Positions 15,594 through 24,667 of a stretch of DNA of 64,000 bases are shown piece by piece (within the stretch, counting starts at the first letter, position 1; each line of letters starts with the position of its first letter). The position numbers were made by a program, and so were the translations under genes. This DNA comes from Rhodovibrio salinarum DSM 9154 (GTDB lineage Bacteria; Pseudomonadota; Alphaproteobacteria; Kiloniellales; Rhodovibrionaceae), in the NCBI RefSeq assembly GCF_000515255.1, contig NZ_KI911559.1:3766693-3830692 (forward strand), in the 5' to 3' direction. Under the pieces are notes generated by a model. The model searched no databases and was not told the DNA's origin. It saw only the letters and a list, made by a program, of their open reading frames with translations.

Positions 15594-16295
15594 TCAAGTG
15601 AAATCCGCTGCTGGCTGCATCACGATCCGGGAGCCGTCGTCGTGCTGGAATGCAACCCGGAGCAGTAGCCCCCGGTCATCGTACCAGACGTCCCGCTGCA
15701 CCTCGCCGCCCAGGCGGTAGTGCCGGGCCGTCTGACGTGTGTCGCCGATCCGGACGGCTTCGCGCCCGATGTCCTGCGTGGCGTTGGTTTTCATCCAGCC
15801 GTCCTCGACCTCCAGAAGCTGTGGTGCCTGTGGGGTCCGGGGGTGCCAGAGCGTCGTCGTGAGGGGGCTTTCCGGGAACGTTCTGCGTTCACCCTTATGG
15901 TTCTCCAGCACCAGCGGACCGTCGCCGTCGCGTACGCCCGCCAGGCTTTTCTCTTTGCCGTTCTTGCGGGTTTGACTGTCGAGACCAATCAGGGTGTCGC
16001 CTCGCCAGCGTTCGACAGAGGTATGGCGGTAGCTGTATAAAGGGACGGAGAACAGTGTGACCACAAGATCAATCTCGGTGGTTACCGCCAGAATGTCGCC
16101 GTTCTGGCGTAGCGTACGAATGTGTGCGCCGATCGGGCGGCCTTCGCGCAGAACCGTATATCGGTACCGGCCAACGGGAGGCTCGACCGCAGCCCGTGCG
16201 TGGACATTCCCCAGGACTGCCAGGCATGCCCCGACCGCGCCGATACGGAGGGCAAAACCGCGTCGCGTGAAACCGCGTCGTGCCAAGGTAATCAC
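15594..16295 (-). CDS. DUF6134-type exported protein with Tat-like signal
   Basis: About 233 residues. The N-terminus carries TRRGFALRIGAVGACLAVLG followed by an ARA cleavage site, close to the twin-arginine pattern. The mature part is beta-rich with YRYTVLREGRPIGAH and RDVWYDDRGLLLRVAF, resembling DUF6134/DUF3108 periplasmic proteins. Start GTG 16295 places the signal at the N-terminus; ATG 16367 in frame would add 24 residues before it. The function is not known. A periplasmic protein next to a lipid-export operon might help carry lipid. A 145-base gap separates it from the HIT gene. Confidence 0.6.
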   Translation of the reverse strand: MITLARRGFTRRGFALRIGAVGACLAVLGNVHARAAVEPPVGRYRYTVLREGRPIGAHIRTLRQNGDILAVTTEIDLVVTLFSVPLYSYRHTSVERWRGDTLIGLDSQTRKNGKEKSLAGVRDGDGPLVLENHKGERRTFPESPLTTTLWHPRTPQAPQLLEVEDGWMKTNATQDIGREAVRIGDTRQTARHYRLGGEVQRDVWYDDRGLLLRVAFQHDDGSRIVMQPAADFT

Positions 16296-16453
16296 TAACC
16301 TGCCGATGGTTGCTGGAACGGGTGGCCAGGATTTCAAGATTGTATCTGAACCGGTATACTTAACCATGCCCCAACGCAATTGTTATCGGTGCGTGAGTGC
16401 ACCTTGACCGCATGCGCACGCCAGCCCGCGGTCCCCGCTCCAGTGCTCGGGAG

Positions 16454-17557
16454 ATGGCCCCAGTGAGCACTGTCGACCCGACGCGGCGCTCCGATAGCCG
16501 CGAAGATTTACCGGTCTGGGCGCTGCTCGGCCCCAAGGCAGGCGACAACGAGCAGGTCATCGCGCTGGCGGAGGCGCTGGAGCGGCCGTACCGAATCGTT
16601 CGGCTCCGCTACACGGGCGCCTACCGTCTGCCCAACCGGCTGCTCGGCGCGACATTGCACAGTCTTGCGGCAGCCGATCCGGACTTGACGCCTCCCTGGC
16701 CGAAGCTTGTCTTGGCGGCCGGCCGGCGAAGCGTGCCGGTCGCCCGTTGGATTCAGCGCGTCGCGGGCCACCGTGTCCGACTGGTGCAGATCGGGCGGCC
16801 GCGTGCGCCGCTTGGCTGGTTTGATTTGGTGCTGGCGCCGCCGCAATATCATCTGCCCGCGCGCAGAAATCTGGTCCGTCTGCCCCTGCCCCTCGTAAGA
16901 GCGCAGCGCGCGGACGACCCGCATCCAGCGTGGACGGCGCGGATCGCAGATCTTCCCGCGCCGCGTGCCGCCGTCCTGATCGGCGGCGACGCCCGCGCCC
17001 GCGATCTAACACGCGCGACCGTCTGGAAAACCCTGGATGCCGCCGCCGAACGCGTCGGCCACGGCGGGTCGCTGATGGTCACTACCAGTCCACGCACGGA
17101 GGAGGGGCGTCTGCCGGATCTGCAAACCTCCTGCGCAACGTTGGTCTACCGCTGGCATGCGCAGAGCGGCCGCGACAATCCGATGGATGCGTTCCTCGAT
17201 AAGGCCGACCGGATTGTCGTCACGGGGGACAGCGTGTCGATGCTGGCCCGAGCGGTGGCAACTGGGAAGCCGGTCACCGTCGTGCCGGTGCCCCGGCGCG
17301 CACCGTACAGCTCGCGTGCCGGCGCTGGGCTAGACCTCTTGCGGCTGTGGCAACGCGGCCTGGCCAACGCGCCGCTGCTGACGCCGCCGCCGGACCCGGA
17401 TGCGGTGTTCGAGGCGCTCGTCGCCGACGGCCGGGCCGCGTGGACAGAAGGGCTTCTGGACCTGCCCGGCCGGCCAGGGGTGAACAGCGCGCTCATCGCC
17501 CCCGTGTGCGCTCGAATACTCAGCCTGATCGACGGGAACGGCGCCGGCGGCGCGTAA
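16454..17557 (+). CDS. ELM1-family (mitochondrial fission ELM1-like) protein
   Basis: A 367-residue protein of the ELM1/DUF1022 family, which has a glycosyltransferase-like two-domain fold. Family blocks visible are VWALLGPKAGDNEQ near the start, LVLAAGRRSVPVARW, ALIGGDAR, SLMVTTSPRT and VTGDSVSMLARAVATGKPV. The biochemical role in bacteria is not settled. It diverges from the DUF6134 gene and heads a run of glycan genes. ATG 16454 was chosen; GTG 16463 has a better-spaced GGGAG. Confidence 0.75.
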   Translation: MAPVSTVDPTRRSDSREDLPVWALLGPKAGDNEQVIALAEALERPYRIVRLRYTGAYRLPNRLLGATLHSLAAADPDLTPPWPKLVLAAGRRSVPVARWIQRVAGHRVRLVQIGRPRAPLGWFDLVLAPPQYHLPARRNLVRLPLPLVRAQRADDPHPAWTARIADLPAPRAAVLIGGDARARDLTRATVWKTLDAAAERVGHGGSLMVTTSPRTEEGRLPDLQTSCATLVYRWHAQSGRDNPMDAFLDKADRIVVTGDSVSMLARAVATGKPVTVVPVPRRAPYSSRAGAGLDLLRLWQRGLANAPLLTPPPDPDAVFEALVADGRAAWTEGLLDLPGRPGVNSALIAPVCARILSLIDGNGAGGA

Positions 17558-17760
17558 CCCCGCCGGGCGCCCGGTTACCTTGAGCTTGTTCGTCATGTGG
17601 CCATAATGGCTCCGCCGCGATCCTCGACGAGCGTGTCCCCACCAGACTGCACTGGAGGTATCAGGCGCACCGCCAGGGCATGATGCACCCTGCCAGTACG
17701 CACCCCCGGATACGTCGGCATCATCACCGTCTGAGACCCTGCAAGGAGTCGCGTCGACCG

Positions 17761-18531
17761 ATGCGAAGCCCCCAAGACCAACGCCAAGCCGAAGCTTACG
17801 CCTTCCCTTACCATCATCTGCCTGCCCTGACCCCAGTGCCCACGATCTCTAGGTACTGGAGCTTTGCGCCCTCCTACGTTGCCGGTCTCTGGATCGTCAC
17901 CGACTGGATGGACCGAAACCTGAGCTCAAACCCGAACGCGCGAGCATGGCGGCACGTGGATATCGGTTGCGGCGACGGTGCGCTTCTGCGCCACCTCAGC
18001 CGTCGCGTGCCAGCGGACCGGCTGAACCTCACCGGTGTCGATACCGACCGTCGGGCCATCGCCTGGGCACGGATGTTCAACGACGCATCTGTCGATATCG
18101 TCTGCGACGCTCACACGAATATGGAACCGGGGCACTTCGACTCGGCCAGCTTGGTGGAGGTCCTCGAGCACGTGCCGCCGGAATGCGTGCCGGCGTTCGT
18201 GAGCGGGGCGGCGCGGCTGTTGCGGAACGGCGGTCGGTTGATGGTTACCGTACCAAGCGTCGCAAAACCCACCGAAGCCAAGCACTACCAGCACTTCTCT
18301 CGGGGCGGTTTGCTTGCGGCGCTCGCCGACGATTTCGATGTCGACGCCGTGGCCGGATTTGAGAATCGGCTCTGGCCTGCACGGGTGCTGCGTAAGTTGG
18401 TCTGGCGAAAGCGCTTCCGACTCGACTGGCCACCAACCACCCACCTGCTGGTCTCCGCCATGGCGCGACGACGTTCGAACACGGAGTGTTGCGGGCGCAT
18501 TCTGGCCGAAGCGACACGGCGGTCGGCTTGA
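17761..18531 (+). CDS. Class I SAM-dependent methyltransferase
   Basis: A 256-residue methyltransferase with the SAM motif VDIGCGDGALL near residue 67, an acidic post-II residue in GVDTDRRAIAW, and SLVEVLEHVPP as motif II. The start ATG 17761 has AAGGAG twelve bases upstream. EVLEHVP is typical of methyltransferases of the Hen1/UbiE type that act on small molecules, RNA ends or lipid-linked glycans. The target is unknown; neighbours suggest a cell-surface glycan or lipid. Confidence 0.75.
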   Translation: MRSPQDQRQAEAYAFPYHHLPALTPVPTISRYWSFAPSYVAGLWIVTDWMDRNLSSNPNARAWRHVDIGCGDGALLRHLSRRVPADRLNLTGVDTDRRAIAWARMFNDASVDIVCDAHTNMEPGHFDSASLVEVLEHVPPECVPAFVSGAARLLRNGGRLMVTVPSVAKPTEAKHYQHFSRGGLLAALADDFDVDAVAGFENRLWPARVLRKLVWRKRFRLDWPPTTHLLVSAMARRRSNTECCGRILAEATRRSA

Positions 18532-18606
18532 GCGCGGTGCTCGTCTAACCCCCGCTGGCCTGCTGACGCGCGCCCTAGATCGTGGACCGACACAGACGTT
18601 TCCCTC

Positions 18607-19752
18607 ATGGATATTCGCTACTTCGCCGGCTCAACTATCCCGTCGCCAGCCGCCAACACTGTGCACGTCGTGCACATGAGCCAGGCGTTAGGCGCGCGCG
18701 GCCATGCCGTAACCCTGTATGCCCGGCGCGGCCCGGGAGGGCGCGCCGGACTGGCCGATTACCTTGATGCCCCGGCCAGATTCCGACTGCGTTTTCTGGG
18801 CGATCACCGAGTTCCTCGACTGCGCAAGCCGCTGGAGGCCACCGCCGCTCACTGGCTGGCCCGCAGCCTGGTCCGAGGCGGAGGGCGGGTCGTCTACGGT
18901 CGCCACCTCGCCATGCTGCTGCGGCTGGCGACACGAGGGCATCCGGTGGTCGCGGAAGTTCACCGCCCCCCAGATCGCACCGCGAAAGATGAAGCCAAGT
19001 TCGCACGCTTGCTGGCGGCGCCAGGGTTTCGGGGGCTGGTGGCGATCTCGGCTGAGCTGGCGCGCGAGATCGAAGGGCGTTTCCCGAGGCTGGCGCGCGG
19101 ACGGGTCCACGTCATCCATGACGCCGCACCACAGCCGCCGGCGGTCAAACTAGACTATACCACACGTGATCCGGTTCGTGTGCTGTACGCTGGCAGCCTG
19201 CATCCTGGAAAGGGCGCCGACGCCCTGGTGCGCGCGGCGTGCGCTCTTCCGGAGCTGGAGGTCCATTTGTACGGCGGCTATCCCGACCAGATCGCGGCGC
19301 TGGCCGCGCACGCACCGGCCAACGTGATCTTTTATGGACACCGACCGCACCGACAGATCGTCGCCGGTCTCGCGGACTTCGACATCGCCGCCGCACCGTA
19401 CGCCGCGACGGTCATGGGCGAAGCCGCCTACCGACGGGGAACCGGCCAAGCAGACGACATTGCCGCATGGATGTCGCCGCTGAAGCTGTTCGAGTATATG
19501 AGTGCTGGGCTACCCATCGTCACGGCTGACCTGGCGGTCCTACGCGAGGTGCTGGTCGACGGCGAAACGGCGGACCTCGTCGCGCCGGGCGACGATGCGG
19601 CCCTGGTGCGTGCCCTACGGCGACTTGCCGCGGATCCGCGGCGGCGCCGGCGGTTGGGAATCGCGGCACATTCTCGTTTCCAAGCACGGCATTCCTGGGA
19701 CGCCCGCGCTGCCGTACTGGAGGCGCTCTTGGTGGACACGGTTAGCATGTGA
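18607..19752 (+). CDS. GT4-family glycosyltransferase
   Basis: A 381-residue glycosyltransferase of the GT-B fold. The N-terminal domain starts YFAGSTIPSPAANTVHVVHM. The C-terminal domain has VLYAGSLHPGKGADALV and the donor-binding block LKLFEYMSAGLPIVTADL near 295, followed by LVAPGDDAALVRAL. It likely transfers a sugar from a nucleotide donor at the inner face of the membrane. It lies 75 bases after the methyltransferase in the same direction and may be co-transcribed with it. Confidence 0.85.
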   Translation: MDIRYFAGSTIPSPAANTVHVVHMSQALGARGHAVTLYARRGPGGRAGLADYLDAPARFRLRFLGDHRVPRLRKPLEATAAHWLARSLVRGGGRVVYGRHLAMLLRLATRGHPVVAEVHRPPDRTAKDEAKFARLLAAPGFRGLVAISAELAREIEGRFPRLARGRVHVIHDAAPQPPAVKLDYTTRDPVRVLYAGSLHPGKGADALVRAACALPELEVHLYGGYPDQIAALAAHAPANVIFYGHRPHRQIVAGLADFDIAAAPYAATVMGEAAYRRGTGQADDIAAWMSPLKLFEYMSAGLPIVTADLAVLREVLVDGETADLVAPGDDAALVRALRRLAADPRRRRRLGIAAHSRFQARHSWDARAAVLEALLVDTVSM

Positions 19753-19847
19753 GAGGGCCTGCCCGAGGTCAGCGCCGACGAAAGGGAGTTGGCCCCGGAG
19801 ACTGGCCGACGAGACGCGGTCCCACGATGCCTTCGGTCGCCGGGCCA

Positions 19848-21068
19848 TCAGGCGGTTGGCGTCGGCGGGGTCGCCGACTCGAGGCCCGTCCCTACCGTGT
19901 CGCCGGCTGCGACGCAGAGGAGCGTGTCAAGGTAAGCTTTAACGGCACGCTCAACGGCGAACGTTCCGGCGTGTGCCTCTAGCGTCGCGGCTTCGGGCGG
20001 CGCATCGAGCGTCCGCAGCATCGCGACCGCGAGCGCCTCGTCATCGCCCACCGGTACCAATGCGCCGTGACGCCCGTCGTCGAGGACTTCCCGAGCGCCG
20101 CACGGGCAGTCGGTGCTGACCGTCGGGCAGCCGCAGGCCAAGGCCTCGATTAAAGCGTTGCACATACCTTCGCGGATCGACGAAAGCACAAACAGCGACG
20201 CCTGCGCCATATGGCTGTAGGGGTTGTTATGGAACCCGACTAGATCGACGTCGCCGCCAACGCCCAAATCGTCGGCGAAGGCGCGCAGCGCCTCCCCCTG
20301 GCCCATGTCCTGGCCGAATATCACGAGGCGCACCGGTCGGTCGGCGCGGACGCGGGCGAACGCCCGGATCAGCGTCGCCTGGTCCTTTTGCGGTGCCAGC
20401 CGGCCCACGTTGACGATCACCGGGGGGGCACCGTTGGCGAACCAAGGATGGTCAGATGGCTTGGCCGCGGCATCAGCGATTTCGGTCAGGTCCACGGCGT
20501 TCGGCACTGCACGTACACGCCTCGCCGGAAGGTCGGTGGCTAGACGAACGGTTTCAGCGACCCCCTCGGAGACAGCAATGATGCCGGCCGCGTCTGGCCA
20601 CAGGGTGGGGATCCATCGATCACGCCGGCGTTCCAGGATGCCATCGTAATCCGGGTGGCCAGGGACGCGCAGCGGGTCGCTCTGCCGGATCACCATGCGG
20701 GTCGCTACGCCGCTCAGGCGCTGAGCCAGAATCGCCGCGATCCCGGGTGGCACCGACGCGGCGAGCAGGACGTCCGGCCGGGCGCGACGCAGATAGCGGG
20801 CCAAGGTCGGCACGGCTAAATACGTTCGGCGCTTGGCACGAGCGTGTTGGCGCTCCGGTCCCATCCACCAACCGCTCAGGTCGATCAGGTTGGCACCTGA
20901 GGGCAGGGCTGAACGGAGCCACGCGGCGCTGGAAGGCGTCAGCAAATCCACCGAGTGACCGTCGGCGAGCGCCTGCCGGGTGATCGCAAGCAACAGGCGC
21001 TCGCGCCCAAGCAGACCGACCGGCAGGAAGAAGATCGCTATGCGGCGTTTCGAGGCCACGGCGGACAT
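19848..21068 (-). CDS. GT4-family glycosyltransferase
   Basis: A 406-residue GT-B glycosyltransferase. Motifs include AIFFLPVGLLGRERLLLAIT near the N-terminus, VNVGRLAPQKDQATLIRAF at the start of the donor domain, and FVLSSIREGMCNALIEALAC with the conserved EGxxNxLxEAxA. ATG 21068 was chosen because the frame upstream is low-complexity. It converges with the preceding glycosyltransferase with a 95-base gap and diverges from the flippase gene. The acceptor is unknown. Confidence 0.85.
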   Translation of the reverse strand: MSAVASKRRIAIFFLPVGLLGRERLLLAITRQALADGHSVDLLTPSSAAWLRSALPSGANLIDLSGWWMGPERQHARAKRRTYLAVPTLARYLRRARPDVLLAASVPPGIAAILAQRLSGVATRMVIRQSDPLRVPGHPDYDGILERRRDRWIPTLWPDAAGIIAVSEGVAETVRLATDLPARRVRAVPNAVDLTEIADAAAKPSDHPWFANGAPPVIVNVGRLAPQKDQATLIRAFARVRADRPVRLVIFGQDMGQGEALRAFADDLGVGGDVDLVGFHNNPYSHMAQASLFVLSSIREGMCNALIEALACGCPTVSTDCPCGAREVLDDGRHGALVPVGDDEALAVAMLRTLDAPPEAATLEAHAGTFAVERAVKAYLDTLLCVAAGDTVGTGLESATPPTPTA

Positions 21069-21260
21069 TCCAACATACGGGGTTACTGCGGCAGGTATAA
21101 AGGTGGGTGTCGGGATGGTGTCGGGGCGGGCGCCGCGCTTGGGCGGCCGGCACTCCGACCCTAAGAGAGGTAGAGGGGCAGAAGGCCCGAGCACGTCGCA
21201 CCTGGCCGCTTTCGGATTTCTGCTCCGCGGCGGCAAGGAGCGCCCTAAGAGCCGTGGGAG

Positions 21261-22667
21261 TTGACGGACCCGACCGCCTGCCTTTCATTGGCGTCCTTCG
21301 ATCTCTTGGAGGCCCTGCCTGCTTTGTCGATACGGTCCGTATTCGCCCGCCTGTCTAGCGGTCTCGCCGCTACCGCGAGCAAAGACTGGTTCGAGCCGCT
21401 ACGCCACGCGGGGATCCTCGCGGTCGGGCGAAGCGGCCAGGGCGTATTAAAGCTCGCCGCCGTGGCCGTCGCCGCCCAGACCCTCGGCGCGAGCGTCTAC
21501 GGCAGTCTGGTTATGATCAACGCGATGCGCAAGGTTTTGGCCGCGCTGGTGTTCGTCCGCTCGACGCATCTCGTGATGCGCTACGGCGCCCCGGCCCTGG
21601 AAGCGGACGATCCGGAGGGCTTTGGCCGGACGGTCGCGTTCGGGGTCTGGTTGGATGCGCTGAGCGCGGTCCTGGCCACGGCCACGGTCCTGGCGGTTAC
21701 CGGTTGGGTCGGCGGCTTGCTCAACCTGCCGCCCGATACGTTGAGCGCGGCGCGGGTGTTCGGGCTCTGCACTGTGTTCCCAGCGCTGACGATAACCGCG
21801 CATGCATTACTCCAGCTGTTCGGCATGTTCCGGTTTATAGCCCTGCAGGGAGTTGTCCTGCCGGGTCTGCAGCTGGCTGGAGGTGGGCTGGCGTTCGCAC
21901 TGGAGGGCGGCCTGGTCACGTTTCTGGTTGTCTGGTTCTCGGCGATCGCCCTGGCACGGGTGTGCTTGCTCGCGGCCTGCGTGATAGAACTCCGGCACCG
22001 TGGCCTGCTGGCGCATGTTGCTGCCAGCTTGCACCGGCCAAGGCGGCCGGGCGGCGGGGCCTGGCGCTACCTTTTTGGCGTCAACGCGCAGGCGTCGATG
22101 CGCCAAGTGCAGGATCGTGGCGGCGTTCTCGCCGCAGGTGCCCTTTTCGATCCAGGTGCGGCCGCGCTGGTCCAAGTTGCGCGCCAGCTGGGCGGCGCCT
22201 TGCGGCGCCCGGTAAAGACTGTCCTTTCGCCCGCGATCCTCCCGGTACTGATGCGCCAAACCGCCGGCAACCGATGGGAGACCCGACGTAAAACCTTACG
22301 CACCTTCTCGTTAGCCTCGCTCTGGGTTGCCCTAGGCTTGGTTGGCGGGCTTGGGGCGTTGGGTCAATCGATCCTGGTAACACTGTTCGGCCCCTCGTTC
22401 GAGGCGGCATATTGGGTCATGCTGATATTCGCGATCGGCGGGGGTATCCGCATGGCGACTGTTACCTTCGAGCCGCTGCTGGCGAGTGCGGGCCGTGTGA
22501 AAATCTTGTTGTCGGCGCAGGCAACCGCGCTTGGGGCGCACGTCGTGCTCTTGTTCACGCTAATACCTTTCGTTGGTGTAACGGGCGCAGCGTTGGCCGA
22601 GGCGTTCGCGCTGGCACTGCACGCCACGATGCTCTGGGTTTTGGGGCGGCAGGAATTTAGTCGATGA
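21261..22667 (+). CDS. MOP-superfamily lipid/polysaccharide flippase
   Basis: A 468-residue hydrophobic protein with about 12 predicted helices and the LGASVYGSLVMINAMRKVL segment typical of Wzx/polysaccharide transporters. It probably flips a lipid-linked glycan across the inner membrane. Given the glycosyltransferases nearby, its substrate may be their product. The start is unusual: TTG 21261 directly preceded by GGGAG; no convincing ATG lies near. It ends the glycan module. Confidence 0.7.
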   Translation: MTDPTACLSLASFDLLEALPALSIRSVFARLSSGLAATASKDWFEPLRHAGILAVGRSGQGVLKLAAVAVAAQTLGASVYGSLVMINAMRKVLAALVFVRSTHLVMRYGAPALEADDPEGFGRTVAFGVWLDALSAVLATATVLAVTGWVGGLLNLPPDTLSAARVFGLCTVFPALTITAHALLQLFGMFRFIALQGVVLPGLQLAGGGLAFALEGGLVTFLVVWFSAIALARVCLLAACVIELRHRGLLAHVAASLHRPRRPGGGAWRYLFGVNAQASMRQVQDRGGVLAAGALFDPGAAALVQVARQLGGALRRPVKTVLSPAILPVLMRQTAGNRWETRRKTLRTFSLASLWVALGLVGGLGALGQSILVTLFGPSFEAAYWVMLIFAIGGGIRMATVTFEPLLASAGRVKILLSAQATALGAHVVLLFTLIPFVGVTGAALAEAFALALHATMLWVLGRQEFSR

Positions 22668-22944
22668 ATGCTCACGGGATTGGGTAGCCGGAGCGGTTCG
22701 CCCGTCGCCAGGATCGGGACACCGTCCGGGCGCGGGCTGATAAGAAGCGTGGCGTGGGAGATCGTCTGTAGGAACATCAACCCACGTTGGTGCGGTTAGA
22801 CGGGACGCATCGAAGACGTTACCGAAGCCCCGCACGGCTTGCAAAGGCCGAGCGTGGGCGCGACCACAGACGCGATGCCCGAGGCGCGCGGGGGCCGTGT
22901 CGCCGGGAAGCGTGCCGGCGTCGCGGGGCTGCGTCGGTTGTGTC

Positions 22945-24315
22945 CTAGCCGTTGAGCACAAGGCGGATCCGGCGGACCAGCCAACGGGCGGGGCCGGGCA
23001 GCCGGCGTTCCCGGTCGCGCGTCATCGGCCGGCCCGTGCGTCGGCCGTCGAGCAGGGCGTCGGTATGTTGGCCCAGCGCGGCCATCTCCGCCTGGATCCG
23101 GCGCTGTTGCCGCTCGGGCAAGTTGTCCACGCCCAGGGCCTCGATGGCGTCCCGGGCCATGCGGAGATGGTGCACCACGCGTTCGGGCCCCAGGTAGGTG
23201 TCCTCGTTGCCCTTCAGGGTGTCGATCAGCCCCATGACGCCGCGCGCGGTGCGCTGCGCGTCCGCCGGCTCATCGATCCGCGCGCGCAGCGTGTCGGCCA
23301 AGGCTTGGTTGACCGGTCGGACCTGGCCGGGCTCCGGCGGGTCGGTCAGGCCGTACTCCGCGGCCAACGCGCGCGGGACCCACTGGACGATTGCCTGCGG
23401 CGCCGGCTTCGCGAAGGGAAAATAGTGGTCGATGTCCCGGTCAAGGCCGTCCTGCGCGCGCAGCATGGCGAAGCCGATCCGTGTCCAGAGCGCCGCCATG
23501 TGCGGCGCATTGATCGCGTCGAGGCGCGCGTTGAGCTGGACGAAACGCTGCTCCTGATCGGCCACGTGTTCGTACCGGTCCGGGGTGCCCCGCCAGGCGA
23601 GGTAGCTTTCGGCGAGCGCGAGCTCCGCCAACTCGGTGTCGATCGCCGAGGGGTCGGCCAAGCGATACGCCTTGGCGACGCGCGCGCGGTCGAGGTCGGC
23701 GACATGCTGGCGCAGTTTCAGGCGCCGGTTGATCCAGCTGTAGGGCAGCTTGAGCTCGGGCGCCATCTGCAGCGCCGCTTCGATGTACTCCAGGCGGTCC
23801 CGCCCGACGTTCTCCGGCAGCACGGCCGCGGCCACCTGCGCGAAGCCCGCGTAGGCGTCGGGGTCCTGGGCCCGCAGCGCCCGCATGGCGGCCAACCGAC
23901 GGTTGCCGTTGACCACGACTCCGGTGCGGTCGACCAGCAGGGGCTCCGTCTGATGGGCGTAGCGCGCCAGCTCGGCGTAGATCGGCCCGTCCGGGTCGCG
24001 CGCCTTCTCCAGCAGGATGCCGCCAAGCAGCGCCTGGACGTCCGCGCTTTCGCTTCGCGCTTTCAGGTCGTCCACCGTCGTATCGTGTGCATGCCCCGCG
24101 TCGACGAGCTCGGATAGGATCCGGCCGTTGTCGGCCCGGTAGACCAAGGCGTCCGGGGGCAGGCTCACGACGGGCAGCGTCAGGTAGCCGTCGTCGGTCG
24201 GCACGGAATGCTGTCCGCTGGCACCTTCAGCGAGCGCCCGGTGGATCGCCTGCGCGCGGTCCGATTCGCCCATGGCGCGGGCCGCTGTGGCGGTGGCAGG
24301 GTCGTTGACGGCCAT
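22945..24315 (-). CDS. ParB-like (ParB/sulfiredoxin-fold) domain protein
   Basis: A 456-residue protein. Around residue 130 it has LLVDRTGVVVNGNRRLAAMR, the ParB/Srx nuclease-fold signature in which RR is a nucleotide- or DNA-handling pair. The remainder is helical, with a ParB-like helix region near 200-250, and ends in basic residues. No ParA and no obvious parS are nearby, so it is not a standard partition gene. The GGAAAGG ribosome site supports the ATG at 24315. Such stand-alone ParB-fold proteins occur in accessory DNA and their roles are largely unknown. Confidence 0.65.
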   Translation of the reverse strand: MAVNDPATATAARAMGESDRAQAIHRALAEGASGQHSVPTDDGYLTLPVVSLPPDALVYRADNGRILSELVDAGHAHDTTVDDLKARSESADVQALLGGILLEKARDPDGPIYAELARYAHQTEPLLVDRTGVVVNGNRRLAAMRALRAQDPDAYAGFAQVAAAVLPENVGRDRLEYIEAALQMAPELKLPYSWINRRLKLRQHVADLDRARVAKAYRLADPSAIDTELAELALAESYLAWRGTPDRYEHVADQEQRFVQLNARLDAINAPHMAALWTRIGFAMLRAQDGLDRDIDHYFPFAKPAPQAIVQWVPRALAAEYGLTDPPEPGQVRPVNQALADTLRARIDEPADAQRTARGVMGLIDTLKGNEDTYLGPERVVHHLRMARDAIEALGVDNLPERQQRRIQAEMAALGQHTDALLDGRRTGRPMTRDRERRLPGPARWLVRRIRLVLNG

Positions 24316-24667
24316 GATCGTGCCTTTCCAATTGAGCCCGTCGGCCTGGTCCCGCCCACGACGCGCCGCACCGGCACGGCCGCCGCGGCTGTCCGGGTGG
24401 CGAACCGCGGATGGCGTGCCGTGACGGCGTCTGGCGACCCACCGTCCGCACGCCGGCCGGTGGGACCGGCTTACGTCGTGCCGCGCGCTGTCGCAACACC
24501 TCCAAGCGGTTCGGTCGGGTAGACGAGCGGCGCAAGCCGCTCGTCTACCCGACGCATCAATAGGGCCCCCACGCTCGCATTGGGGGCCGAAGTCGGGCCA
24601 GCTCGGTGGGGGATGCGGGGGCGTACCGTGTCCAGCAGCGCCGGGTGGCCGGCGTCCGCGGCGGCGC
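24316..24667. other. Intergenic region with a strong hairpin
   Basis: This 352-base gap lies upstream of the ParB-like gene and downstream of the HD-domain gene. Apart from the ribosome site GGAAAGG and the 18-bp inverted repeat listed separately, no gene or known RNA was recognised. Confidence 0.6.
24514..24553. repeat. Perfect 18-bp inverted repeat with GCAA loop
   Basis: Arms 24514-24531 and 24536-24553 are exact reverse complements (GTCGGGTAGACGAGCGGC and its complement) around GCAA, a GNRA-type tetraloop. No T-run follows on either strand, so it is not a typical intrinsic terminator. It could be a strong RNA stem at the end of the HD-gene transcript or a mobile repeat. Confidence 0.85.

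Noticed and set aside
16339-16367. Promoter for the DUF6134 gene with TACAAT on the minus strand
   Set aside because: The -10-like box is good but no acceptable -35 box lies at the right distance, so it is not listed as a feature.
22897-24117. A 406-codon frame opposite the ParB-like gene
   Set aside because: The minus-strand protein has a clear ParB-fold signature and ribosome site; the plus frame has neither.
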